Positions 1-4,982 of a stretch of 5,072 nt of DNA are shown here, in pieces. The number at the start of each line of letters is the position of its first letter. Within the stretch, counting starts at the first letter, position 1. A model generated the notes under the pieces. The model saw nothing but the letters and a program-made list of their open reading frames with translations, was not told the DNA's origin and made no database searches. The stretch comes from Bacillota bacterium (lineage in GTDB: Bacteria > Bacillota > Clostridia > Oscillospirales > Acutalibacteraceae). Position numbers and translations under genes: made by a program. The stretch covers positions 1 to 5,072 of the forward strand of contig JAQXHB010000007.1 in assembly GCA_029007015.1 (NCBI GenBank), written 5' to 3'.

Positions 1-398
1 ATAACACTGCCGCCGGTCGAGATAAGGTCCTCAACCACGACTACCTTGTTGCCCGGCTCCAGTTTGCCTTCGATTTGGTTCTGGCGGCCGTGGTCCTTGG
101 CGCCCGAGCGCACATATCCCATAGGCAGTCCCATCAGGTGAGCGGTGATGGCAGCATGAGCGATGCCGGCCGTAGAGGTACCCATAAGCACCTCGACATC
201 GGGATAATTCTGTTTAATCAGAGCGGCCAGCCCCTGTTCAACATCGGTGCGCACCTTGGGCGCAGTCAGCGTCAGTCGGTTGTCGCAGTAAACGGGGCTT
301 TTTATGCCGCTGGCCCATGTAAAGGGCTCATCGGGGCGAAAAAATACCGCCTTGATGCTGAGCAAATCGGTCGCAATCAGTTTTTTCATGTTATCCAT
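1..398 (-). CDS. pyrE: Orotate phosphoribosyltransferase, 3' end missing (runs off left edge)
   Basis: Transfers the ribose 5-phosphate of PRPP to orotate, giving OMP, the fifth step of UMP synthesis; cytoplasmic. I translated this frame by hand; it stays open from the start to the window edge (132 codons, about two thirds of the usual ~200 residues). Visible landmarks: the N-terminal segment DLLSIKAVFFRP, then FTWASGIKSPVYCDNRLTL (residues ~27-45), the flexible catalytic loop YVRSGAKDHGRQNQIEG (~95-111) and the PRPP-binding motif VVVVEDLISTGGS (~119-131). Three in-frame ATGs lie at 404, 398 and 389. I prefer 398, because it sits 9 nt from the AGGAG at 407-411, whereas 404 would be only 3 nt away. 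The gap to pyrF is 13 nt, and it is the last gene of the visible operon. Identity is clear from the motifs; only the start is open. Confidence 0.95.
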   Translation of the reverse strand, partial: MDNMKKLIATDLLSIKAVFFRPDEPFTWASGIKSPVYCDNRLTLTAPKVRTDVEQGLAALIKQNYPDVEVLMGTSTAGIAHAAITAHLMGLPMGYVRSGAKDHGRQNQIEGKLEPGNKVVVVEDLISTGGSV

Positions 399-411
399 CG
401 TCATTCTCTCC

Positions 412-1110
412 TTAATCAACAAATTCAGCAACACATCTGTCATATGCCGCAACCGGGTCATCGGCAGCGGTAATCGGCCGGCCGACCACGATATAGTCGG
501 AGCCAATCTGCTTGGCGTCGGCAGGCGTCATGACTCTGCGCTGGTCGCCTTTGTCGCCGTCGGCAAAGCGCACACCCGGCGTAACGGTCAAAAAGTCACT
601 GCCGCACACAGAGTGCACCCGCTCAGCCTCCAGCGGCGAGCATACAACTCCGTCCAAGCCGGCATTCTTTGCCGTCAAAGCGTAGTGCATTACCACCTCG
701 TCTATCGGTCGGTTGATGAGCAAATCCTGCTCCATAGACTGCTGGTCGGTAGAGGTCAACTGTGTCACAGCGATGAGCAGCGGACGGCTGCCGTCAGGAC
801 GGGTAAGTCCCTCAATGGCCGCCTCCATCATGCGCGATGTGCCGGCCGCATGCAGATTGCAGATGTCCACATCGAGTGACGACAGCACGCTCATTGCCTT
901 CTTAACGGTATTGGGTATGTCGTGCAGTTTAAGGTCGAGGAAAATTTTGTGTCCTCTTGATTTTAGTTGCTTTACAATCTGCGGTCCCTCGGCATAGAAA
1001 AGTTCCATACCTATCTTGACAAACGGTCTCTTTTCACCGAATTTGTCAAGGAACGACATGACCTGCTCCTTGCCCGAAAAATCGCACGCGATGATTACAT
1101 CCTTACCCAT
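412..1110 (-). CDS. pyrF: Orotidine 5'-phosphate decarboxylase
   Basis: Decarboxylates OMP to UMP, the last step of the de novo pathway; a cytoplasmic TIM-barrel dimer. The 232-residue product has the normal length of the short bacterial group. The catalytic D-x-K-x-x-D signature reads FLDLKLHDIPNTV, giving Asp59, Lys61 and Asp64. An N-terminal substrate-binding strand IIACDF (~6-11), the phosphate-loop strand TPGVRF and the C-terminal VVGRPIT phosphate-gripper motif are all present, so the enzyme looks intact. The ATG overlaps the last 8 bases of pyrD, and its AGGAGG lies 8 nt upstream within the pyrD coding sequence, so translation is probably coupled to pyrD. It ends TAA 13 nt before the preferred pyrE start. 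Confidence 0.96.
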   Translation of the reverse strand: MGKDVIIACDFSGKEQVMSFLDKFGEKRPFVKIGMELFYAEGPQIVKQLKSRGHKIFLDLKLHDIPNTVKKAMSVLSSLDVDICNLHAAGTSRMMEAAIEGLTRPDGSRPLLIAVTQLTSTDQQSMEQDLLINRPIDEVVMHYALTAKNAGLDGVVCSPLEAERVHSVCGSDFLTVTPGVRFADGDKGDQRRVMTPADAKQIGSDYIVVGRPITAADDPVAAYDRCVAEFVD

Positions 1111-2020
1111 TGTTTGCTCCTCCTATTATATCCTTGAGTGAATTTATACCGTATTTATCCATCACGCCCGGCAACTGCTCGATTATCTCCTTGCAGATGC
1201 ACGGATTGACCAAGTTGGCGGCGCCTATTTGAACAGCCGAGGCGCCGGCCAACATCATCTCGATAACATCCTCAGCCGAACTGACACCGCCCATGCCGAC
1301 CACCGGAATATTTACGGCCGATGCCACCTGATAGACCATGCGTACCGCCACCGGGAATATGGCACTGCCGGAAAAGCCGCCCATCTTGTTGGCGACGACC
1401 GGACGGCGCGTCTTAAGGTCGATGCGCATGCCCAGCAAGGTGTTGATGAGGCTGATGCCGTCGGCGCCCGCCTGCTCGCAGGCTTTGGCAATCGACACTA
1501 TATCGGTCACATTGGGCGACAGTTTAATTATCACCGGCTTGTGGGTGACCGCCTTAACTGCCCGTGTCACCTCTGCGGCGGCCGCGGCATCGGTGCCGAA
1601 ACTCATTCCGCCTCCGTGAACATTTGGGCAACTCACATTGACTTCCAGCCAGCCGACCTGCTCGCAGGCGTCCAGCCGCCGGCAGGTATAGGCGTAATCC
1701 TCAACCGAAAATCCGCTTACATTGGCCATCACCTTTTTCGCAAAGCACTGACCGAGCCGCGGCAGTTCCTCACTGATGACCCGCTCGACACCCGGGTTTT
1801 GAAGCCCGACGGCGTTAATCATGCCCGCAGTGCACTCGGCAATGCGCGGCGTGGGATTGCCGAAGCGCGCCTCTCTCGTTGTGCCCTTGAACGAAAATGT
1901 GCCGAGAATGTTTATATCATACAGTTCGGCAAATTCATATCCGTAACCGAATGTACCGCTGGCCGGTATGACGGGATTGTCCAGTTCAATGCCGCACAAA
2001 TTCACCTTCAGTCTGCCCAT
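1103..2020 (-). CDS. pyrD: Dihydroorotate dehydrogenase B, catalytic subunit (class 1B)
   Basis: Oxidises dihydroorotate to orotate on FMN. In class 1B the electrons leave through PyrK to NAD+. The 305-residue product has typical length. Visible motifs: NPVIPASGTFGYG (~15-27), the FMN-contacting FKGTT (44-48), NAVGLQNPG (69-77), NVSCPN (128-133) with the class 1 catalytic base Cys131, the FMN lysine in IIKLSPN (Lys166), GGFSG (214-218) and the phosphate-binding VGMGGV (~241-246). Cys rather than Ser as base, and pyrK next door, both fit class 1B. The frame is open upstream to 2095, but the ATG at 2020 is chosen because it has GGGAGG 7 nt upstream and starts the protein at the family's usual first strand (MGRLKVNLCGIELDNP). 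It overlaps the end of pyrK by 13 nt, so coupling is likely. Confidence 0.96.
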   Translation of the reverse strand: MGRLKVNLCGIELDNPVIPASGTFGYGYEFAELYDINILGTFSFKGTTREARFGNPTPRIAECTAGMINAVGLQNPGVERVISEELPRLGQCFAKKVMANVSGFSVEDYAYTCRRLDACEQVGWLEVNVSCPNVHGGGMSFGTDAAAAAEVTRAVKAVTHKPVIIKLSPNVTDIVSIAKACEQAGADGISLINTLLGMRIDLKTRRPVVANKMGGFSGSAIFPVAVRMVYQVASAVNIPVVGMGGVSSAEDVIEMMLAGASAVQIGAANLVNPCICKEIIEQLPGVMDKYGINSLKDIIGGANNG

Positions 2021-2745
2021 ATTATTTCCTCCCGTTTCATTACAGGGCCTTCCCTGCAAATGCGTTTGTTGCCGGTAAGCGTCTTGCATGAACAACCCAT
2101 GCAGGCGCCGAAGCCGCAGCCCATACGCTCCTCAAAACTGTACTGTCCACCGGTAACGGCCACCTTGTCAATCGCCCTGAACATAGGCTCGGGGCCGCAT
2201 GTGTAAAAGTAGGTGTAGTCGATGGATTTCATTGCGTCTGTAACAAAGCCCTTGATGCCGTATGAGCCGTCGGCAGTCGCAACACGCACCTCTGCGCCGA
2301 GCGCAGCGAATTGGCGCTCATAGAACACCTCATCTGCCTTGTTAAAGCCCAGTATTACGGTGGGGTGCTTGCCCTCGGCTACCAATTTGCGGCAAAGGTT
2401 ATAAAGCGGAGGCACGCCGACACCGCCGCCTATGAGCAGCGGCCGCTCGCCGCTCAGCGAGGTATCGTACCCGTTGCCCAGCCCCACAAGCGTGTCCAGT
2501 TGCTCACCGGCCGCCATGCGGCTCATCTGCTCGGTGCCGCGTCCGACCACCTTATATATAATGGTTATTTGACCGTCATCATAGTCGCAAACCGAGATGG
2601 GTCGGCGCAGATACAGACCGTCCAGTTTTATGTTGATAAACTGTCCGGGAGCAGTGACAGCCGAACTGTCGCCGGTCATCACCATGCAGTAAACCGACGG
2701 CGCTATTTGTTGATTACTGCTTACGGTAAGTATAACTTGTTTCAT
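2008..2745 (-). CDS. pyrK: Dihydroorotate dehydrogenase B, electron transfer subunit
   Basis: Carries electrons from the FMN of PyrD through a [2Fe-2S] cluster and FAD to NAD+, forming a PyrD2-PyrK2 heterotetramer. The 245-residue product matches the family. An N-terminal ferredoxin-reductase-like FAD domain shows LRRPIS (46-51). A nucleotide-binding domain follows with LLIGGGVGVPPL (~104-115) and CGPEPM (183-188). The C-terminal iron-sulfur loop has Cys210, Cys215, Cys218 and Cys230 in the order C-x4-C-x2-C-x11-C, with an additional Cys220, and ends near RICREGPVM. All four ligands are present. Its AAAGGAGAG ribosome binding site is a few nt upstream of the ATG. It lies 64 nt after pyrC and overlaps pyrD by 13 nt. 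Confidence 0.96.
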   Translation of the reverse strand: MKQVILTVSSNQQIAPSVYCMVMTGDSSAVTAPGQFINIKLDGLYLRRPISVCDYDDGQITIIYKVVGRGTEQMSRMAAGEQLDTLVGLGNGYDTSLSGERPLLIGGGVGVPPLYNLCRKLVAEGKHPTVILGFNKADEVFYERQFAALGAEVRVATADGSYGIKGFVTDAMKSIDYTYFYTCGPEPMFRAIDKVAVTGGQYSFEERMGCGFGACMGCSCKTLTGNKRICREGPVMKREEIIWAD

Positions 2746-2809
2746 TTTTCTCTCCTTTATTTCAGGTTCAGTCGCCGCTCACGACGCCGCCTGAATATCT
2801 ATTTGTCTC

Positions 2810-4018
2810 TTAAAATGTGTCACAGCTGTACACAACCTTGCCGTCGTGCACCGTCAGCAAGCACCGTCCGTAGACCTGCCTGCCGGCAAAGGGTGTCGAC
2901 CTGCCGCACGAGGCAAACTCGTCGGGGTTGACGGTGTAGGGCGCGCTCACATCAAACACCGCGAAGTCGCCTCCGCCGTCAATGCCGAAGCGCCGCCGCG
3001 GATTAACGCTCATCAGCCGCACCAGTTGTTCAAGGGTAATTACCCCTTCGCGCACAAGGGCCGTATAGAGCACTGCAAAGGCCGTCTCCAGCCCGACAAC
3101 GCCCATCAGACTGCCGGCCAGTCCTCTCGCCTTTTCCTCTGCGCTGTGCGGCGCGTGGTCGGTGGCAATCATGTCAATCGTGCCATCCTGAATGCCGCAG
3201 AGCAGTGCCTCTTTATCTTCCCTGCCGCGCAGAGGTGGATTCATCTTGAACCGTCCGTCCTCCTGCAAATCGTCCTCACACAGCGTAAGATAATGCGGCG
3301 CCGTCTCGCAGGTTATGTCCACGCCGTCTGCCTTGGCTCGGCGTATTAAATCAACGCTTTCCTTTGTCGAAATGTGGCACACATGATAGGCGCACCCCGT
3401 CTCGCGTGCGAGGGCTATATCCCTCTCGATTTGGCTGTACTCGCTGGCACTCGATATGCCCTTGTGCCCGTGCGCCGCCGCATAGCGGCCGTCGTGAATG
3501 TATCCGCCGTTAAGCAGGCTGTTGTTCTCACAGTGGGCGGCAATTATACGCCCCAGCGACTTGGCCGTTTTCATGGCCTCACGCATCATTTCGCCGCTCT
3601 GCACGCCGCGCCCGTCATCAGAAAAGGCACACACGCTGTCGGCCATCGACCGCATGTCGGCCAATTGCTTGCCACTCTCTCCGAATGTTATCGCGCCGTA
3701 CGGAAGTATCTTGACAGATGCGTCGCGAGCAATGATGTCGGTCTGCATTTTCAGGTGCTCGGCGCAATCGGGCACCGGGTTTAAATTGGGCATAGTGCAC
3801 ACGGCAGTGTAACCGCCGCGCGCCGCCGCGGCCGAGCCACTGAGCACAGTCTCTTTATAAGAAAAGCCCGGCTCTCTGAAATGCACATGAACATCACAGA
3901 GTCCGGGGACAATAATATATTCATTTGACTCAAACGACAGGTATCCCCCTGTCGTCTGCGTTTTTTCGGCATATGCTCGAATGTGATCTAAATTCTCAAT
4001 AAGGTGACGCGCTTTCAT
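2810..4018 (-). CDS. pyrC: Dihydroorotase, class I
   Basis: Zinc amidohydrolase that reversibly cyclises carbamoyl-aspartate to dihydroorotate, the third step of the pathway. The 402-residue product has the metal-binding HVHFREPG (His44, His46), CTMPNLNPVPD (~75-84), AFSDDGRG (~131-138), HCEN (~162), YHVCHIST (~211-218), ETAPHYLTL (~238-246) and IATDHAPH with the catalytic Asp near 287. These are the hallmarks of the Bacillus/Aquifex-type class I enzyme. The start at 4018 is chosen for its AAAGGAGAG 8 nt upstream. The frame runs open to a TTG at 4087, but that would translate through the attenuator hairpin and add unrelated sequence. The HxH falls about 15 residues earlier than usual, so the N-terminal strands are shortened. 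First gene of the operon. Allantoinase or hydantoinase is unlikely given the FREPG motif and the neighbours. Confidence 0.96.
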   Translation of the reverse strand: MKARHLIENLDHIRAYAEKTQTTGGYLSFESNEYIIVPGLCDVHVHFREPGFSYKETVLSGSAAAARGGYTAVCTMPNLNPVPDCAEHLKMQTDIIARDASVKILPYGAITFGESGKQLADMRSMADSVCAFSDDGRGVQSGEMMREAMKTAKSLGRIIAAHCENNSLLNGGYIHDGRYAAAHGHKGISSASEYSQIERDIALARETGCAYHVCHISTKESVDLIRRAKADGVDITCETAPHYLTLCEDDLQEDGRFKMNPPLRGREDKEALLCGIQDGTIDMIATDHAPHSAEEKARGLAGSLMGVVGLETAFAVLYTALVREGVITLEQLVRLMSVNPRRRFGIDGGGDFAVFDVSAPYTVNPDEFASCGRSTPFAGRQVYGRCLLTVHDGKVVYSCDTF

Positions 4019-4026
4019 CTCTCGCA

Positions 4027-4034
4027 CTCTCCTT
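4027..4034 (-). promoter_or_regulatory. Ribosome binding site that decides the pyrC start
   Basis: Read on the minus strand this is AAGGAGAG, 8 nt before the ATG at 4018. It lies just downstream of the leader terminator, so only transcripts that escape termination carry it together with pyrC. It is the reason the longer upstream frame is rejected. Confidence 0.85.
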
Positions 4035-4040
4035 TCGTGG

Positions 4041-4070
4041 CAATAAAAAAATCCTGCCGGTCGGCAAGAT
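4041..4070 (-). terminator. Intrinsic terminator in the pyr leader (attenuator)
   Basis: Minus strand: an 8-bp stem, ATCTTGCC and GGCAGGAT (one T-G pair), around the tetraloop GACC, followed at once by seven Ts (4051-4045). It stands 22 nt before the pyrC ATG and downstream of the operon promoter, so it can only be useful as a regulated stop. Its 5' arm (4062-4070) is also complementary to 4131-4139 upstream, which would block hairpin formation. Confidence 0.85.
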
Positions 4071-4176
4071 GCAGTAAGAGCGCACAAATCAGCCTCCGCG
4101 CGGTGAACACGCCGGCGCCCGATATTACCAATCTTGCCGGCATCTCTGTACCGACTTAAAAATTGTTGTATTTGTT
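4041..4176 (-). promoter_or_regulatory. pyr operon leader with alternative RNA pairings (attenuation region)
   Basis: Three pairings compete in the untranslated leader, read on the minus strand. (1) The terminator at 4041-4070. (2) An antiterminator in which CGGCAAGAT (4139-4131) pairs over 9 bp with ATCTTGCCG (4070-4062), the terminator's 5' arm. (3) A sequestering hairpin in which ATGCCGGC (4143-4136) pairs over 8 bp with GCCGGCGT (4116-4109), covering four bases of the antiterminator arm. Between them lies a segment ending GAGGCTGA (4096-4089), which resembles the 3' half of the PyrR-binding consensus. In Bacillus, UMP-bound PyrR drives termination in such leaders. The pairings are seen; the regulator is inferred. 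Confidence 0.65.
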
Positions 4177-4182
4177 TTTATT

Positions 4183-4211
4183 ATATTATCATATTTCCCA
4201 TTCGATGTCAA
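4183..4211 (-). promoter_or_regulatory. Promoter of the pyr operon
   Basis: Minus strand: a perfect TTGACA (4211-4206), a 17-nt spacer and TAATAT (4188-4183). GATAAT (15-nt spacer) and TATAAT (20-nt spacer) overlap the same AT-rich stretch, so the exact -10 is uncertain. Transcription would begin near 4176, giving a leader of roughly 160 nt before pyrC. It is back to back with the tRNA promoter, the two -35 boxes being about 56 nt apart. Confidence 0.7.
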
Positions 4212-4267
4212 CCGTAAATTACCCATCGCCGCTGTCAAAAAACTGACGCCATCAGGCAAAATTTATG

Positions 4268-4295
4268 TTGACAAATGCGTGAATTATGGTATAAT
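4268..4295 (+). promoter_or_regulatory. Promoter of the tRNA-Met/tRNA-Trp unit
   Basis: Perfect TTGACA (4268-4273), a 16-nt spacer and a perfect TATAAT (4290-4295), with TGG just before the -10 giving an extended -10. Such a near-consensus promoter suits a strongly expressed stable-RNA unit. The tRNA body begins 18 nt after the -10. Confidence 0.88.
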
Positions 4296-4313
4296 GGTTG
4301 GTGTCGCCGATAT

Positions 4314-4390
4314 GGGCCATTAGCTCAGTTGGTTAGAGCAACCGGCTCATAACCGGTCGGTCCGGGGTTCGAGTCCCTGATGGCCCACCA
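4314..4390 (+). tRNA. tRNA-Met (anticodon CAU), elongator type
   Basis: A full 77-nt cloverleaf with encoded CCA. The acceptor stem GGGCCAT pairs with ATGGCCC, the anticodon stem ACCGG/CCGGT encloses CTCATAA with CAT at 4348-4350, and the T-arm contains GGTTCGAGTCC. The acceptor begins with a paired G1, unlike the initiator's unpaired first base, and the overall sequence resembles clostridial elongator tRNA-Met. A tRNA-Ile2 with modified CAU is the alternative and cannot be fully excluded by eye. Cotranscribed with tRNA-Trp 20 nt downstream. Confidence 0.94.
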
Positions 4391-4410
4391 TACTCGGCGG
4401 CACATCATTT

Positions 4411-4486
4411 AGGGGTATAGCTCAGTTGGTAGAGCAGCGGTCTCCAAAACCGCGTGCCGAGGGTTCAAGTCCTTCTGCCCCTGCCA
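4411..4486 (+). tRNA. tRNA-Trp (anticodon CCA)
   Basis: A full 76-nt cloverleaf with encoded 3' CCA. The acceptor AGGGGTA pairs with TGCCCCT (one T-G pair), the D-arm holds AGCTCAGTTGGTAGAGC, the anticodon stem GCGGT/ACCGC encloses CTCCAAA with CCA at 4444-4446, and the T-arm is GAGGG-TTCAAGT-CCTTC. The discriminator is G4483, as expected for bacterial tRNA-Trp. It is the last gene of the unit and directly precedes a terminator. Part of its T-arm and acceptor sequence recurs at 4889-4901. Confidence 0.97.
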
Positions 4487-4518
4487 AAAAATCTCGTTCT
4501 TCGGAACGAGATTTTTTT
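4487..4518 (+). terminator. UUCG-tetraloop terminator of the tRNA unit (probably bidirectional)
   Basis: A 9-bp perfect stem, ATCTCGTTC (4491-4499) and GAACGAGAT (4504-4512), closes a TTCG loop and is followed by a run of Ts. It is preceded by a run of As, so it should also stop minus-strand transcripts arriving from the integrase side before they run antisense through the tRNAs. Confidence 0.93.
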
Positions 4519-4520
4519 AT

Positions 4521-4633
4521 TCAAGCCGACAGGCTTGGTATATCACCACGCTTTAGCGTGTATATCATCAAATCGCAAAGCGAGTTGTATCTCATCGCAC
4601 CTTTAGGTGTGCATAAAAAGTCTGTCGGCTTGA
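4521..4633. repeat. Perfect 12-bp inverted repeat framing the left half of the array
   Basis: TCAAGCCGACAG at 4521-4532 is the exact reverse complement of CTGTCGGCTTGA at 4622-4633, with 89 bases between. The left copy also lies in its own 6-bp hairpin (CAAGCC GACA GGCTTG), so two folds compete. It could be the ends of a tiny element or the base of a cruciform. Confidence 0.75.
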
Positions 4634-4708
4634 TGATATACAAAACTTCGTTTTGATGATATGCAATTTCTTCGAAATTGACGATATACAATGCTTCGCA
4701 TTGATTTC
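4521..4708. repeat. Mirror-symmetric array of short palindromes with decamer spacers
   Basis: Small hairpins are separated by a conserved decamer. Left half, decamer as GTATATCATC: hairpins 4522-4537 (CAAGCC/GGCTTG), 4547-4560 (CACGC TTTA GCGTG), 4570-4586 (AAATCGC/GCGAGTT) and ~4599-4609 (CACC TTTA GGTG), with spacers at about 4538, 4560 and 4587. Right half, decamer inverted as GATGATATAC or close variants at 4632, 4655 and 4680: hairpins 4642-4654, 4665-4679 and 4690-4702, each with a TTC loop. The right half repeats every 23-25 nt. A perfect 12-bp inverted repeat (4521-4532 and 4622-4633) ties the halves together. No coding potential is credible here. It may be a family of dispersed palindromic elements; not a CRISPR array, since spacers are conserved and the unit is palindromic. 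Confidence 0.8.
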
Positions 4709-4908
4709 AAATGCTCCTGTCGGTTCAAGTCCATATCGAAATTTTAAGTCGGCATCTTTTTCGTTTTCGTTTGTGCAAATGGGTTTGAAAACGAGGCACG
4801 CGGAGCGTGTCGAGGGGTGCGGGTCTCCGGTGGAGACCTCTAAACACCGCAGGTGATTAGAAGCACCGACCGAGCCGGCAGGCGAGACCAAGTCCTTCCG
4901 CTTTTTTC
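4709..4908. other. Gene-free GC-rich structured block with tRNA T-arm-like flanks
   Basis: Hairpin H1 is GGCACGC/GCGTGTC around GGA (4795-4811). H2 is GGTCTCC/GGAGACC around GGT (4822-4838). H3 is CACC/GGTG around GCA (4845-4855). GGTGC (4816-4820) pairs with GCACC (4863-4867) and encloses H2 and H3, forming a possible three-way junction. GAGACC recurs at 4884-4889 and could replace the 3' arm of H2. T-arm-like sequences lie at 4722-4732 and 4889-4901. I do not recognise a named RNA family, and the transcribed strand, if any, is unknown. Open frames across this block on both strands have no ribosome binding site and follow the repeats, so I treat it as non-coding. Confidence 0.55.
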
Positions 4909-4955
4909 AACTTGTCCAACCTTTTGCAAAAAATCCAACAATTTCAACTCGTACA

Positions 4956-4975
4956 GCATCATTTGAGCATCATTT
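4956..4975. repeat. Short tandem direct repeat beside the integrase end
   Basis: GCATCATTT occurs at 4956-4964 and again at 4967-4975, separated by GA, an 11-bp spacing close to one helical turn. It lies 7 bases past the recombinase stop codon. It could be a recombinase-binding site pair, but the length is small enough for chance. Confidence 0.4.
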
Positions 4976-4982
4976 TTGGCTT

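Noticed and set aside
2021..2095. Longer PyrD start at 2095
   Set aside because: The extension is only the pyrK coding sequence read in another frame. The ATG at 2020 has GGGAGG at good spacing and fits the family's N-terminus.
1229..2206. A 325-codon plus-strand open frame opposite pyrD and pyrK
   Set aside because: It lies entirely antisense to two clearly identified enzymes, has no family resemblance and reflects GC-rich codon use on the other strand. The same holds for the other plus-strand frames between 75 and 3812.
2746..2809. Imperfect hairpin in the pyrC-pyrK gap (TTCA/TGAA and GTCG/CGAC with a bulge)
   Set aside because: It is short and bulged, with no T run and no promoter-like boxes. 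It may be an mRNA processing site but nothing supports that.
4019..4087. Upstream TTG start (4087) that would lengthen PyrC by 23 residues
   Set aside because: It would translate through the terminator hairpin, lacks a ribosome binding site, and adds sequence unlike the family. The ATG at 4018 has a strong site.
4237..4255. Terminator-like hairpin on the minus strand (CTGA/TCAG with six Ts) upstream of the pyr promoter
   Set aside because: The stem is only 4-5 bp, and no minus-strand gene ends just before it, since the tRNA terminator already blocks that side. Too weak to call.
4426..4656. A 76-codon plus-strand open frame starting inside tRNA-Trp
   Set aside because: It begins in the tRNA, reads through the terminator and into the palindromes, and has no ribosome binding site.
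4521..4708. CRISPR array
   Set aside because: The spaced repeats are short, change orientation halfway, have conserved 'spacers' and self-complementary units, and no cas gene is visible.
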